DNA from: Paratinospora sagittata
Lineage: Eukaryota > Streptophyta > Magnoliopsida > Ranunculales > Menispermaceae
NCBI GenBank assembly: GCA_035771175.1
Contig: CM069592.1
Span: forward strand, 40,860,623-40,924,622
Direction: 5' to 3'
DNA: 64,000 bases
Part shown: positions 13,786-26,299 of the stretch, one piece after another
How the letters are laid out: each line of letters begins with the position of its first letter
Position numbering within the stretch: position 1 is the first letter of the stretch
Notes under the pieces: model-generated
Told to the model about the DNA's origin: nothing
Databases searched by the model: none
What the model saw: only the letters and a program-made list of their open reading frames with translations
Made by a program: the position numbers and the translations under genes

Positions 13786-15159
13786 TCAGGACATGAATAC
13801 TTGCAAGCTTGCGTTCTTCGCAGAGTTGCAAATCGGACATGTTTCGAGCTTCGGCTCGCAATCTTTGCAGAGACAAAGATGACGACAAGGCAGCAAGAGA
13901 ACGGAGATATCATTTCCCCCGCAGAGCTTGCATAGTTTCCTGTGCTTAAGTTCACGATTCTGTCGAAAAGTTTTCTCAGCAACGAACGTGTTGCCTTCGT
14001 CGACATTCTCGTTGCAGCAAGAAGCAGCATCGTCGGTAAGAGCACCACCGACGCCGTCGCTTTCTCCGAAACCTTCTTTTGTTAGACTCGAGTTTTGGAG
14101 GACCTGTTCGATGCTTAATCTGAGACTCGAGACAATGGCTTCGTTGTTTCTGGCGACGTTGAACCAGATTTCATTCTCTGCGGTCATTTGCTTCACTTTC
14201 TCTTCAAGCTCTGCGTTCCTTCGGCTCGCGTTGTCGAGCTCCGTCTGCTTTTCTTTTAATCTTCTCAGGACCTCTCGTTCGAGAACCGCCAACAATGATC
14301 TGTAATGTCTCTTTCGCGTCTCATCGAGTAAGAGTCGGAGCCTTTCGTTCTAAATAAAAGAAAGTTAAAAACCACACCGAAAGAATTGAGTAAAAAACAC
14401 GAACGAAAGGAAACATCAAATAAAGAAGGGAAAACGGTAACACGATTGTTGAATAATAATTACCTGAAATCGGATCACTACATCTGTTTCTCGATTTTGA
14501 TGGAAGAGGCAAGAACTGAGATCTTGAGCGATTGGTGAATCGAGAGACAAAGAAACACCAACAGATCTTCCGCTTGTAGACGCAACTGCAGAATCGTCGA
14601 ATCGTTTTTTACAAGAGTTGAGTAATCGCGTCGAGAACGCAGCGTCATGAAATTCACCGGCTTCATACTGTCGTTGCAGCAGTTGACGCTGCTCAGGAAT
14701 AGCCATTTGAGCGTCTCTACTCCGCTTCCTGGATCCAGACGCATCGCACGTAAGCACGCTACCTGGTTCGCTGATCACGGCTCCATTCATGACCTGCTGT
14801 CCTACTACACCAATTCATTCACAATCCGGATCAACGACGGTTCCATTGCAATACACTCCAGACAAAATCGATCGATATAACAACAAAAACTCACCGTAAT
14901 TGTTGCAAACAGCAAAGAGATTCCCGCTCGGATTCTCACAGTACTGCAACTTCTGAAAACCTTCCAACACGTTGTTAGGCGCCCTGGAATCATAACCGAG
15001 AGATAAAGGAAGAATGAGAAAAAAAACATAAAGGAAAACACGCCGCTTCTCTTCCGTTCCTGAAAGAAACGCTTACGAATCCGATTCTTGAAGAAAGAAT
15101 AATTAACATGCTTACCTGGGGCCAAAAGCATTAGAAGGATATTGCGCCTGTACTGCCAT
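13786..15159 (-). CDS. BOI/BRG-type RING E3 ubiquitin ligase (S-ribonuclease-binding-protein family)
   Basis: Four exons on the minus strand: 15159-15116, 14983-14895, 14804-14464 and 14349-13786, giving 345 residues (344 if the alternative acceptor at 14801 is used). The N-terminus MAVQAQYPSNAFGPR is typical of the SBP1/BOI family. The middle (about 160-245) is a Lys/Glu-rich coiled coil with 'NEIWFNVARNNEA', the family's WRD-type region. The C-terminus is a RING (about residues 298-332): C-x2-C, then C-x-H-x2-C-x2-C, then CPIC. In Arabidopsis these E3 ligases (BOI, BRG1-3) ubiquitinate regulators of stress, cell death and gibberellin responses; which one this matches is uncertain. Exon 1 codes for only 14 complete codons. 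All introns are GT-AG. Confidence 0.9.
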
Positions 15160-15254
15160 CAGAAGAAAGAATGAAGAGATATAGAGCGAGAGAGAGAAGA
15201 GAGCTTTGAGCAAAATAAGAAGAGAGAGGGGCGAGTTTGATGAGCAACTTTATT

Positions 15255-15262
15255 ATTATATA
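15255..15262 (-). promoter_or_regulatory. TATA box of the RING E3 gene
   Basis: Read on the minus strand this is TATATAAT, about 95 bases before the start codon. Initiation would fall near 15225-15230. The leader between there and the ATG is almost pure CT/CTT repeats on the coding strand, a common feature of plant 5' untranslated regions. Confidence 0.6.
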
Positions 15263-15387
15263 GTTTGGTAGAAGGTGAAGGGTGAAGGGTGCAGGGTGAG
15301 GAGTGGGAAAAGGATGGTGAGTGATGCGCGTTGGCGTTGGGAGTGGAGGAAGCATTCACAAACGCACGAATATAAATGGGACACCGT

Positions 15388-15415
15388 GCGCTTGCGCTTG
15401 CGCTTGCGCTTGTGC
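15388..15415. repeat. Short CGCTTG tandem array
   Basis: Four to five units of the hexamer CGCTTG, the last altered to TGCTTG-like sequence, lie about 230 bp upstream of the RING gene's start codon. On the coding strand this reads GCGCAAGC repeated. The array is G/C-rich within AT-rich surroundings and may be a promoter element or simple slippage. Confidence 0.7.
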
Positions 15416-17156
15416 AACAGACAAATCAAAACCAGACGACACGGGAAACGAGCGCAAAAGCGCCAACCAGTTTCTGGTGCTTCCCTTTTAATCTCCCTTG
15501 CTTTTCCCCGTGCAATCGCGATAAATAATCCCAAACCATTATCTCCTCCTCCTTATATATATTTTTTTCTATTTTATTTTATTTTATTTTTTCCAAAGTC
15601 CACATCGCGCGCAAAAACACACACACCTTTTGCCCCTACCTCCTAACCACGCCAAAGTGAAAACGTCACGTCACTTCGTCTCCAACAAATCTACTACTCT
15701 TATTTCCTTTCTTTCTTATTTATTACCGATGAATCCAAATCTCCACGGTCGTCCTTATATTCAGCGCAACCTTCGTAATTAAAGATTCCTCCATTCCCAA
15801 TATGCTTTCCCCCCCTGGCCCCACTTTTTTCCTCCTATTTAATCAATTATTGAGATAACGTGCCCTTCTCACGTCTCTCTATCTCTCTGTGCACACATTT
15901 CTTGGCCTTAGCACCACCACCACCCTCAAAATTAAAAAAGAAATAATTGTATTTACACACAACACAACGCAATTGCGAGTGACAAGCGCATTCTTTCTTT
16001 GTTTGCTTAGGTCAACCAGTAATGTGATTTAGTTAAAGTGGTTTGAGAAAATTTAATAATAATAATAATAATAGAGGCGCGGCGTACACACATACACTAT
16101 ACACGACAGCGTGGGCTTCACGGTAGAAGAGAGAGTGATGCGGGTAGGGTTGGTTGCAGATGGGCGCATAGAGGTTGCCGTATTATGGAGATGTCGGGGA
16201 GTGACATGACCAACGGCTTCTGACATTGCACTGTCTTTATCAGATTTAGTTTTTGCTGTATATCTATTTATCTACCTGCCTTTTTTTAAAATCCAAAACA
16301 AAAACTTTATTTTTATTATTTATTTTTTAGTTACTATGCGTCATTAAGAAATGGTCGGGAAACTCAGGTTTGCATTGGGACTCTTCAAATTCTCAACACT
16401 GTAGCCTGTCCTATCTGACCCATCTGCCAAACAGTTTACCTAGCCAATTTTCTTTCTTTCTTTCTTTCTTATTTTGCTTCCTCTGGTCCATCTCTTGGCT
16501 ATACTTTTCGGTTCGCCCATACATAACCGCGCGTTTTCGGGTCCTACTCGAACAAGAAAATAAACTGTACGTATGGTGCCGTTCTGAATATGAGGTGCAA
16601 GCGTCTCTTCCCTGTGATCCGCTGTGTCAAATAAATAAAACTTTATTTTTTATTTTTATTTTTACCAATGTCAAGATATTTAAAGTGTCATTTAAATTTA
16701 GAGTAATGGCTGATCTAACTCTATTTTTTAATTCAAATTTTAATTCATGTTAACTTAGCATTGTTTATATATCACATGAAAAAAAAAGTGTTAAAAATTA
16801 CGTATCTCCAATATTTTTTTTAAAATTAAATGAAACACTTTATCTTTTAAGTACGACGCGTCATTCTTTAATGTTTTTCTAAAAAGAAAAAAAGAAAAAA
16901 GCAATTGAAGGGTGGGGAATGAGATGGAGGTTCAAAGAATGGATTTATTCTTGTCGGTTTGGTTTGTTTTTTAGGTAAATTCTAAATTAGAATAAAAGTA
17001 ATTAATTTGTTAAGTTTACATATTGAGAAAAAGTTGAAACGAATATTAGTGTTCAAATTAGATTAGGTCAGCTGATATTATTTTTTAAAACATTTGGTCT
17101 AATTTTATTAGAGGCAAATTTAATATAACCTTCTGGTTAAAATTGCATCATTTGGC

Positions 17157-17193
<37 letters not shown>

Positions 17194-17194
17194 T
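17157..17194. repeat. Compound (TA)n(TG)n microsatellite
   Basis: About eleven TA units pass directly into seven or eight TG units. A second array of the same (TA)n(TG)n order is at 18599-18631. Pure (TA)n runs occur at about 18978-19006 and 20105-20120. Confidence 0.9.
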
Positions 17195-18597
17195 TTAAGT
17201 TCTTTATTCGTCATCTATTTGGCTTAGTTTGATTTTGTAAAATTTTAAGAAATCTTCCTACGTATAGCCCTTTGTCCCTTATGTTCATAATTAAGTTGGA
17301 AAGAAAAGCATAAGATGTACTAAAAAACTCCTCCTACCTTTTCCATGGAATTGTCACCATCTACGTTTTCCTTACGGATTTGAACTTATTGCAAAGCCAT
17401 TTACTTTAGACAACATTAATTAGCAATGTACAAAGAAAGTGATTTACTAAATAATATGAGAAAAGGATAATAATAATAAATAAATAAATTATAATTACTT
17501 ACAGTTGATCATGAAAGGACTTGTAACTTACATTCCAAACCTTTTTTAATTTTTTAGATGAGAAAGGGTACTACTAGCTATGGTAAGCAAAACATCAAAT
17601 AAAGAAAACTACTGAAATTTCATAACCTGAAAGCAAGCAACAGTGACTGAACCTAATATATAACTTTGTGGTGGATCCACAAGTACTTGTATCATCAAGA
17701 ATATCTGCTTCTAAGCAAACAAGCCGAATCTTGCACATTAGATGCTACTGTAACAATACTTAATTAATAAACTTATTAGTCATTGCAATGTGGTTATGAT
17801 GATGATCCACAAATAGTTTAAATATTCAACCTAAACCATTAGCTATCTTGTGCTTTAGGCACTTAATTAGTGATCCTAAATAAAAGTTGATGTCAGGAAA
17901 TGAAGCCTGTGGCACATGGGCCAGTGAAAATGGATGGAAGACAATCAGGCCTAATTCATATAGTGCACAAAATAACTATAATGTTCTACGGCTTTTTGTC
18001 CATTTCTACTTGTCAGTTTTTTTTCATCTGCTTCCAAGTGGCCTTGTATTATAAATCTCTAATGGATGGTGGGAATGTTTTAGACATAATTATTAATTGA
18101 ATCTCGATTTAGTTAAAAACATGATTTTGATAATACAAATTATAAATAATAGTCAAAAAGAAAGAGAAAGGAAGTTAATAAGAAAAAAATGAAATAATTA
18201 TTTATACAAATAATGGAAATGGAGTGGCGCCTAGAATATCTTATTAGTCGATACCTTGCAATCAGATCAATGAGAAACAATCCTCAACTATTTCATATAT
18301 ATAGAACTAATTAATCACACTTAGAATCATAATTATTCTATGATGAAAAATACTATAGAGATTGAAATCTCCACGTCATATTACAGTTGGAGTCATTCAA
18401 CTTTAATGAGGTTATTTAAATATTAAATGCACTATATTACAATTGGAGTCATTCAAGTACTTAAAAGGAAATAGATGTAATAGGCCTCTAATTTATACGA
18501 TACTTATAATTTTCTTGCAAAAAATGCTAGATTTAGATAATAGCTTGGCCCCCTTTACATTAGACATCTTGATGCATAATTATGATCTAACTTAAGA

Positions 18598-18598
<1 letters not shown>

Positions 18599-18631
<33 letters not shown>
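18599..18631. repeat. Compound (TA)n(TG)n microsatellite
   Basis: TA units followed by TG units, in the same order as the array at 17157-17194 some 1.4 kb away. The flanks are not obviously related, so independent expansion is more likely than duplication. Confidence 0.9.
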
Positions 18632-19619
18632 TACTGCAAGTTTTTAGTGTTATATATATATTTTTAACAGCAGAGGTTAAGATAGCTATTAATTATTAAT
18701 AACATTACAACCCCCGAGACAAGGAAATTTAATAAGCTGCAAAAGTTTTTCCTTTTCCTGATGAATAATTGGCTTTATGCGACAAGCATGACCAACTCCA
18801 CAATGTTTTTTTTGATTTTATACGTATATATATTCTGATTGATCGCTTGTCATCTCTGGCTTTCCTGAGATTTCTGCCTTCATTGTCTTAATTACTTCTA
18901 CCACTCAGTCTTATCTTCCAGATAATGACGCACAAGCTACTATACACAGCCCTCTTGCAAGCAATGACCCACTCATCAAATATATATATATATATATATA
19001 TATAAATACAGAGAACAACAACTCAATATAGCTAACTTGTTAGGAATATTGAAACTTATTGGAATTGCTTGGATTCATTTATTATTTCTATTTTATATTG
19101 TTCACAAGTGTTCGAGTTTGACAGGTGAGGATGTCACTTTCATTGCATGCTTCTGATTTAATTTCCGATCGACTACTGTTTTCCTTTTCCTAAATTAAAT
19201 CAATAATTTATCCATGATATTGTTGACTTTATTGTGGCAATCTTCATGCTTTCAAAATAATTAATTAAATTATTCTCCAATATGAGCTGTTAAGTCACAA
19301 TAATTTTATTTAAATATCATTTTTCTAAAGCACTAAACTGTCTTCTATTTATTATTTAAAATTATTAAGGACAAGACTCTGTCTACTTAAACTAGATCAA
19401 CTACTATTCCAACAGAATAATTATATAGATTAAGGCTACAGTGCAATTTTATGTCCTTAAGATAATTATGTTCCACTTAAGTATTCACGGTATATAACAT
19501 TTGTCTCACAAGATACAATAATCTCTTTCTTGTGACAGCAGCACTTCAACCCATAAAAATAATCGAACCAAAATTGGTCGTACTCACTTACAAAAGAATG
19601 CTAAAAGCCAAAAAAAAAA

Positions 19620-20095
19620 AAATTCAAATATTTTGAATTTTTCTAGGATGATTTCTACGTTCTAGAAGGCTTTATTTATAGGTAAATCGTAGTTGTACAT
19701 GGTACCTATTTCTGTACTATTGGATCGAGTATGATCGCCTTTAGACACGATCTGACGAATTTGATTGACGCACCTGATCGTATTCTATCGATTTAGGCAC
19801 AATCTAAAGTCTTCGCTCAACGCAACTGATCTCGCATTGCTGGATTATGGTCGATCCATTGGTGGTGATCTATCAGTCTCGATTAGCGCATTCGATCCCA
19901 CATCGTCAGATTTTCATACATCGCATCTTAACAGATAATTACATTCACCGTATCTAGACGTTCCATATCTGATCTTCCAAAGATGTATCTCATCCGTCCG
20001 ATCTGTCTCGATCTCTGAAAATAAAAAGCTATTCAGCTCCTCATGACGATGCGTACGCGCAAAATATTCTGTGCCCAATGCACTCTAAGTCACCC
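19620..20095. other. CG- and GATC-rich island, possible LTR remnant
   Basis: This 475-bp stretch stands out from its AT-rich surroundings by many CG dinucleotides and many 'gatc' tetramers ('ggatcgagtatgatcgcc', 'gtctcgattagcgca'). On the minus strand it ends with a TATAAATAAAG sequence (about 19668-19678), the kind of combined TATA/AATAAA seen near the R region of LTRs. No open frame, inverted ends or target duplication could be assigned. It may be a degraded retroelement piece. Confidence 0.35.
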
Positions 20096-20100
20096 ACTCA

Positions 20101-20525
20101 TTCATATATATATATATAAATATAGCTAAAAATTTATATATTTATAATCTTTAAATATTAATAATTAATAATTAATATCATCCTACTCAAAATTATTTAT
20201 AGTTTCACTTTAATATTTAATTACTCATTTCTCAATAGTAAAAAATCATATTTTATTTAATATTGCAAATTACAATTTGATAATGGGCACTGAAATTAGA
20301 TAAATGACTTGCCCTAGAGACAAGTTACTTGAAATTTAATTTTTCATTCATATATTTATAAATAAACATAGCTAAAAATTTATATATTTTTAATCTTTAA
20401 ATATCAAAAATTAATAATTAACTTTATCTTACTCAAAATTATTTATGAGTTTTACTTTAATATTTAGTTAAAAATAGTAAAAAATTATATTTAATTACTC
20501 ATTTTTTTAATAGTAAAAAATTACG
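20101..20525. repeat. Diverged two-copy direct repeat
   Basis: A stretch of about 165 bp at 20101-20265 recurs at about 20346-20525. Both read 'attcatata...', 'atagctaaaaatttatata', 'aatctttaaatat', 'actcaaaattatttat', 'actttaatatttagtta'-like in the same order. The copies are about 245 bp apart and differ by point changes and small indels. Both are very AT-rich and non-coding. Confidence 0.65.
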
Positions 20526-22360
20526 CCATTCTAAACAACCAAAATTAAAAACTAGGTGTTTTTCAAGTCAGGGCATATAATAGGATCACATAGATTGCGT
20601 GTGCACGCGTCGTTAATTGAAGCAGACCCCTCTCTCGGCCCCATCAAAATTTCAAAGGACAACACCACACAGCTAGCCATATATAGCTAGCCACCAAATC
20701 TGATTCTGAAATTCCAATGCCCTCAGCATATATATAACTTAATTGTTATATATCTAGCCATATCCTTTGCTAGCTTTGTCAATAATTGAAGGAGACCTAA
20801 CCAAGTAAAGAGTTCAACCATTCAAAATTTATATTATTATTATTAATATATTGTAAAATCCAATGCTTGGAGTAACAAAATTTGTTGCTTTTGGTGGAAC
20901 CCACCTGAAAATATATGTTGATGGCGCGTCATACATCACGGTCAATTACAAAACTTTCATGTCTCGCAATTTGTTTTCTGCATTTGCGGCTTTAGATGAT
21001 TGATTTTGACCTTTTATACACATGTGGCAGCGTTCGGACGGATGACCCAAATGGAATTACTTACACTATTATCTAGAAGTTAAGTTTTTGCTAACTACCA
21101 AATTATATATATGTTTGAATTCAAAGGGGTAGAATATTTATGAATTCAAAGGCTGTGGTGATAAAGGTTTTTCAAACCTTACAAGTGCATTTTAGCTACG
21201 TAGTTCTTGTACATAAGTCATGATATATTTTATTAATGCCCATGCCCACGACAAAAGTAGTTGGTTCTATATTGTAAATAGGTAGACCATTCATCATGTT
21301 CTAAGAAGGGTGGGTAGTGCTTCCATGGCCCCGTCAATCACCTTCCATTGAAATTGGTTAGGTTCAATTCATCTGGCCGATTAAAAATTCAAGCTAGATA
21401 GATATAGTCCTTCAATTCATTATTATGTTTGATTTATGTACGTGACAATTGATGATCTCCGTGGTAGTAAGACAGCGACATGGTCACTTTTGGTTGGGCC
21501 TTTAAATAATATTGATTCATATAGTCTCCTTATACCAATCTATATATCTTGGTTTTCTAGTTACATACTATGTATTTCGGGATATTGGTTCAATTGTTGC
21601 CATGCAGCTTGGATTTCATCCTTGTCTTATTATTACCAACTACCCCTTATAGACATCATTAATTTAATTACAAAGCTTCTTACCTTAGAAGTTTATTTAT
21701 TTGATGTGTAAAAAAGAAAGGAGAAGGAAGGGAAGCAGAAGAAGTAGATATTGGTTTTGGTTGTGGAGTGCGTTTTGGGATTTTCTATGGCCTTGAAAGG
21801 ACAGTGAAGCGCATCTCCTCTCTATCTTCAATCAATGGACCTAAGCTAGCTGAATGGTGAGTGCAAACTCTATATAACGTGTCCCCCACATCCACATGGC
21901 TTCTTAATTCTTCGGGCCTGAAGATCTTTAAAGACCTTTTGTCCCAGACTTCCAAACACAGCGAAAAGCTCCAACAATGCCACAGTAAACGTACAGGAAT
22001 TTATAAATTATATTACTTCACATTAATAGGGATGTGTGTGTCGTATGCCTATTCAATTTGATGATTTTCTTTCTATCTTTTTTGTATATTTTGAACAAAC
22101 TTGAAATTAAAGAGCACGGTCGAATCTGCCTAATCCACTAGACTTGTAAATTGGGTTTCGATTGAAAAATTGAAATGATACCCAACATTATTTTTCTCCA
22201 CTTGAAAACAAGACATAGAATTATTAGAATCACGTGAGTTGGACGATTTCAGAATTTGTTGCCAACCCTTTCCTTTCAAATTTCAACATCCTCACACCTT
22301 CTTTTGCTTTTCCTTAAAACTTTAATTTTTTCAACGTTTTCATCTCAGGATAGCACCTTT

Positions 22361-22520
22361 GTTTTTTTTTTTTTTTTTTTTTGAGATCGACGGATATCAA
22401 GAGTTTCAAGCACGGTTGCAAACACCCTTATAACTGTTGACCAATATATTAGTGGATGGCATGAGTACTAATTTAAACTCTTCATATAAGGGTCTCGGGC
22501 ACTTGCCCCCAACTACTAAA
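22361..22520 (-). mobile_element. Candidate retroposon with poly(T) at its left end
   Basis: A run of about 21 T is followed by 'gagatcgacggatatc'. The retroposon in the Tudor-SN intron begins the same way: poly(T), then 'gagatcatgggtatc'. The pattern GAGATCnnnGGnTATC next to the tail suggests the same family inserted in minus orientation. The rest is too diverged to align by eye and no clear target duplication is visible. Confidence 0.35.
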
Positions 22521-23481
22521 CCAACCTACCGTTCAATTCTGAAAATAGCTTTGATTTTATGTGTATAGTTTCTTAAAAAAAAAATTCCTTAATTACTTCA
22601 TAGTTATTGAACTTTTGTGGTGAGTTCCGTATGAAGAAGGGAAGATCTTTTATTAGTTGAAAGCTGTGATGTAAAATTGTAAATTGCCTATTAGATGAAC
22701 CCCACTCCAAAGAAAAATAAAGGGTGTGTTTTTATGGGTTCAAGAAGTAGTCGTGCCCACTTATCTTTTACTCGTTAAAGACCAACAGCGTACTCAAATG
22801 GGCATATCTTCTCTCCAATCCAAAACTATCTCCGAAAAAAGCTGTAGCTGTCTGCTTACTACTATTTCTCCTTAAAAGGGGGATTCCTGATTCTTCAGTA
22901 CCATATCTGGCTTTTTGTTTCTTTAAGTGAAAGAGGCATCTGTATATAATAGTGTATATGTCGAAGGCAGTTTCAGAGGAGAGTGGTGGTATAATGAAGG
23001 ATTGGGTGGTCACTTTCCAAAGAGAGAGGGCTTGAAATAAAAGGCAAGGGACCACATAAAAATAAGTGGGCATCACAGTAATCCCACCTATATTGCAGCA
23101 TTAGAAAAGTAGTTGTTCAGTACCCCTCACTCTTTTTCTTTATAATATCCCTCTCTTCTTCTCCCTTAAATTGATTGAACATAACATAACATAGTTCATG
23201 AATAGTTTAACTTTTTCTGTGTCTTTTAAGACTTCTCTTAAGTTGCAGGGTACTATAACATTCAATAAGGAAATTCAGTGACTAGCACATTGCACTCCAG
23301 TGTATGTCGGGGTCTAATAGTGAATTGAACACTGAACATGTCCAATCTAAGTCACTAGGAAAAAAGCTGATGGGCAGTACTATATTATAGAGACAATCAA
23401 GGGCAATTACGATCCAAGCAATACTTCAAGAGCAGGCATTAAAAATATGGCATGGTCCAATCTTATATTTATATATTTATT

Positions 23482-23656
23482 AGGCTTAAATATCGGCTAG
23501 TACTGATATCATCCTCAATTACTGAGATTCAGTATGGAGTTTTACTTTAAAAAGCCTTACGACTAAAAAGATGTGATTCTAACTTATATTTTATGTGATA
23601 AACTTGCTCATATACAATATAAGACTATTATTTTGATCTATTTGCACAATTCCAAC
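23482..23656 (+). repeat. Dispersed repeat, third copy
   Basis: It shares the order of motifs with the copies at 821-1150: 'ggcttaaatatcggctagta', '...gttttactttaaaaagcctt', '...aacttgctcata', '...actattattttgat'. It is diverged and non-coding. Confidence 0.5.
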
Positions 23657-25069
23657 AATATGAATATATATTGGTAGAAAGTTTTCTCGTGTTTGAGATG
23701 CATGGTTTGTTCAATAAAAAATTACTAAAATGTCGGTGGTGTTAAGAGCACGTCCCACTTTGTTTTTGGCCTTCTTAGCCCATGATGTAGTGCTGAACCG
23801 TGCAAAAGTGTGCAGGTGCCTAACAACACCAATTTTTACAGTGTATAGTAATCGAGTAAAACCAGTTAGTGCTTTGGTCAAAGAAGATAAATGAAAGTGG
23901 AGGAGAATATTTAGGGACACCAAGTCTTCTAATTCACACCAAATGTGCTCAAGTTCTATAAAGACATGCTATGAGTAGAGTTGGGTAATAATCCAAAAAG
24001 CAAATTCCTTCGAGGGAAACATTTGAGTGTACCTATCTTTTTCAGCTAAGATGAATATGAAAGGTGGTGTGTTAATCCCTTGAAAGAAACTGCTAGGCCA
24101 TGTTTATATCTTTTAATCAATCACCATTTTATTTTATTTTTTTCATTTCATAAATGAATAGTGAATATGATCATCAATTTCATTGGAGATTTTTTAAGAA
24201 TCTCTTTCGAATTTAGTGTGGCTTCATCTTTGTTGCCATAGAGATGTGATGTTGCTTACACGTACGCCATATCATTTTCATATTGACATTTATAGGTAAG
24301 CCCATTAAAAGAACTTGAATTATGAGAAACGGAGTTAATCTCTATTTTTTAGCAATTTAACTTAGTTTCAGTGTGATAATTATTTTCAAAAATAACTACT
24401 AGAACCACCCTTTTGATCAGAGATGATTGGAATATTTAAAAGAAGGCCTAGTCCAACAGCAATTTTTAGCTTTTTATTTTTATTTTTTTTTCCTAAGCAC
24501 CATACTTGAGATAATTGTGTTATAGATTAGAAGATTTTCTTCTATTAGTTTGAATTAATGATCAAAGGCAAACTTGCAATTAAGTTGTATTTGACTCGTC
24601 ATTTGGAATCATCAACTTATCAATTTCATGATTATTTTAACAACAAGGCTATAAGTAATTTTATTTTATTATTGAGATTGCTTACACATTTATCAGGGTT
24701 TTGATTGGTAATTGCTTTCACAAGGAAAAGAAAGCTAGAAGATTGCCTCTACAAAATCTAAATGATGATAGGTAGGGCTTGAGGCTTAGATGGAAAGCAC
24801 CTTGTTTTAACTTTTGGCATAATGAATAGATGGAACAAGTGTGTTTTTAGTGATTAAAGCTTAGATTCTCACTTTGAGATATACAATAATGTAGGACAAA
24901 TAGACATGTGATCAAATACTATACAAAGCCTTTAATTCCTTATACTTTTGGATTAAAGAGATGATGCAATTTTTATCGTTATTTGGTACAAAATTTTTAA
25001 TCTGTTTCAACTCAATTAAGCATTTTCTTAATTATACGGAGAATTGATCTGATAAATTATATGTTGACT

Positions 25070-25300
25070 GTCAGCTATCTAATACAATTCTTTTTTTTTT
25101 AATATAGCTTAGGACACAAAATTAATTGATTGCTAATTGACTCTTTGTCAGCTATCTAATACAATTCTTTTTTTTTTAATATAGCTTAGGACACAAAATT
25201 AATTGATTGCTAATTGACTCTTTGTCAGCTATCTAATACAATTCTTTTTTTTTTAATATAGCTTAGGACACAAAATTAATTGATTGCTAATTGACTCTCT
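25070..25300. repeat. 77-bp tandem repeat, three copies
   Basis: Units begin 'gtcagctatctaatac' at 25070, 25147 and 25224 (period 77) and run through a T10 tract, 'aatatagcttaggacac' and 'aaaattaattgattgc'. By eye the three copies are essentially identical, including the length of the T tract; differences appear only at the outer edges. This points to a recent triplication. It is non-coding and about 2.0 kb downstream of the XTH gene's stop codon. Confidence 0.9.
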
Positions 25301-26299
25301 TTATGAAAGCAATAAATATTATATTGGTTACAACAATGTGAAAAAAACCCTGTATGCACTTGCCATCAAAATTATTTCATAATCTCATTATATTACACTT
25401 GAACATATTCCACATATGATTGATGGAATATGTAGCCCTAATGGTCCAAATTTTCAGAGAACCTCATGGAAAAAAGCCAAGAGGGACACCCACTAATCTT
25501 CCATATGTACATGCTCCTTCTTACGTCCAATTACTTGACTTCCACTTAAAATGGGTGCTCTCCCTGTGTTTTAAATCCTTGCTTTCCCATGTATAATCAA
25601 GTGATATTCCAATGCACTTAAGAATATGAAGGAAAAAAGGAAAAGAAAGGCGGCTCAATCGTTGCTCCTATAATTGCCTTTTGATCAATTCAACCATTTG
25701 GATTACATTTTCTTGGTATGCTTTAAATTTGCTTTTGTCAACCTTTTTACATGCATTATAATATGTTATATATATCTTTGGCATGCTTTATTATTAATTT
25801 TCTTGATATTTATCAAGGGAAACACATTTTGTATGAGTTTTGACATTGTGGATTCTCTACATTTGCAAATGGGGTTCTAAAAGTAGTAATAATAACAAGT
25901 CCTTTTCAATATGCAAACAATTTATTTTAAAGTCATTAATGTTGTTGAAACCAATTTTGGCCTACTCCACACGTCGCAAGATATTGTCTCTTCTACGGGT
26001 CTTCAAGTTTGACCGGCCCATAAGTTGGATCATCAAGCCCATGAGCACCTACATAAAGCATGCTATAAAGGAAAATCTAGAGAGATTTTATTTTTCTCCT
26101 TAGGAAAAGGCATCTTATTAGTGTGAGGGAGTAAGACTTCTTATATGTCTTAGCTATGAAAAGTACATAGTCGATGAGTGAATAACCTCTAGAGCTGTTG
26201 AACCCACCAATAGTAAGCCTCGAGGCTCAGTACCTCACACAGATGTGTCGGTCTCCACAGACGGAGTCAAATGTCAGTACAAGATTTGACCAACCTCAG
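25301..26299. other. Gene-free region, part 3
   Basis: AT-rich sequence with short open frames only (for example 25674-25880 and 25840-26103), none with a recognisable domain. From about 26100 the composition becomes more balanced leading into the hairpin at 26300. Confidence 0.5.

Larger units (their letters stand above)
15263..19600. other. Gene-free region, part 1
   Basis: The first kilobase is the upstream region of the RING gene. It has purine-rich repeats (15271-15307), the CGCTTG array, and a TGACG-type pair 'acgtcacgtcac' near 15664. From about 16 kb the sequence is AT-rich with microsatellites. A short direct repeat 'attaca(g/a)ttggagtcattcaa' occurs twice near 18380 and 18434. An open frame at 16370-16753 is Phe/Ser-rich by composition and has no domain. 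I see no gene. Confidence 0.55.
20530..25060. other. Gene-free region, part 2
   Basis: AT-rich, with no open frame carrying a recognisable domain. Candidates at 21436-21711, 22768-23076 (minus) and 23711-23923 (minus) have no convincing homology or splice context. A SINE-like insertion (about 22361-22520) and a dispersed-repeat copy (23482-23656) are listed separately. Confidence 0.55.

Noticed and set aside
15371..15376. Plus-strand TATAAA suggesting a bidirectional promoter opposite the RING gene
   Set aside because: No plus-strand gene or leader follows; the motif is common in AT-rich DNA.
16370..16753. A 127-codon plus-strand open frame
   Set aside because: Low-complexity Phe/Ser-rich translation of T/C-rich DNA, with no domain, promoter or splice context.
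18968..20099. Flanking copies of 'acccactcat' that might be a target duplication around a 1.1-kb insertion
   Set aside because: The ends of the enclosed DNA are neither inverted repeats nor TG...CA, and the match sits beside (TA)n runs, so chance is likely.
22768..23076. A 102-codon minus-strand open frame
   Set aside because: No family resemblance and no supporting exon structure; length alone is not convincing in 64 kb.
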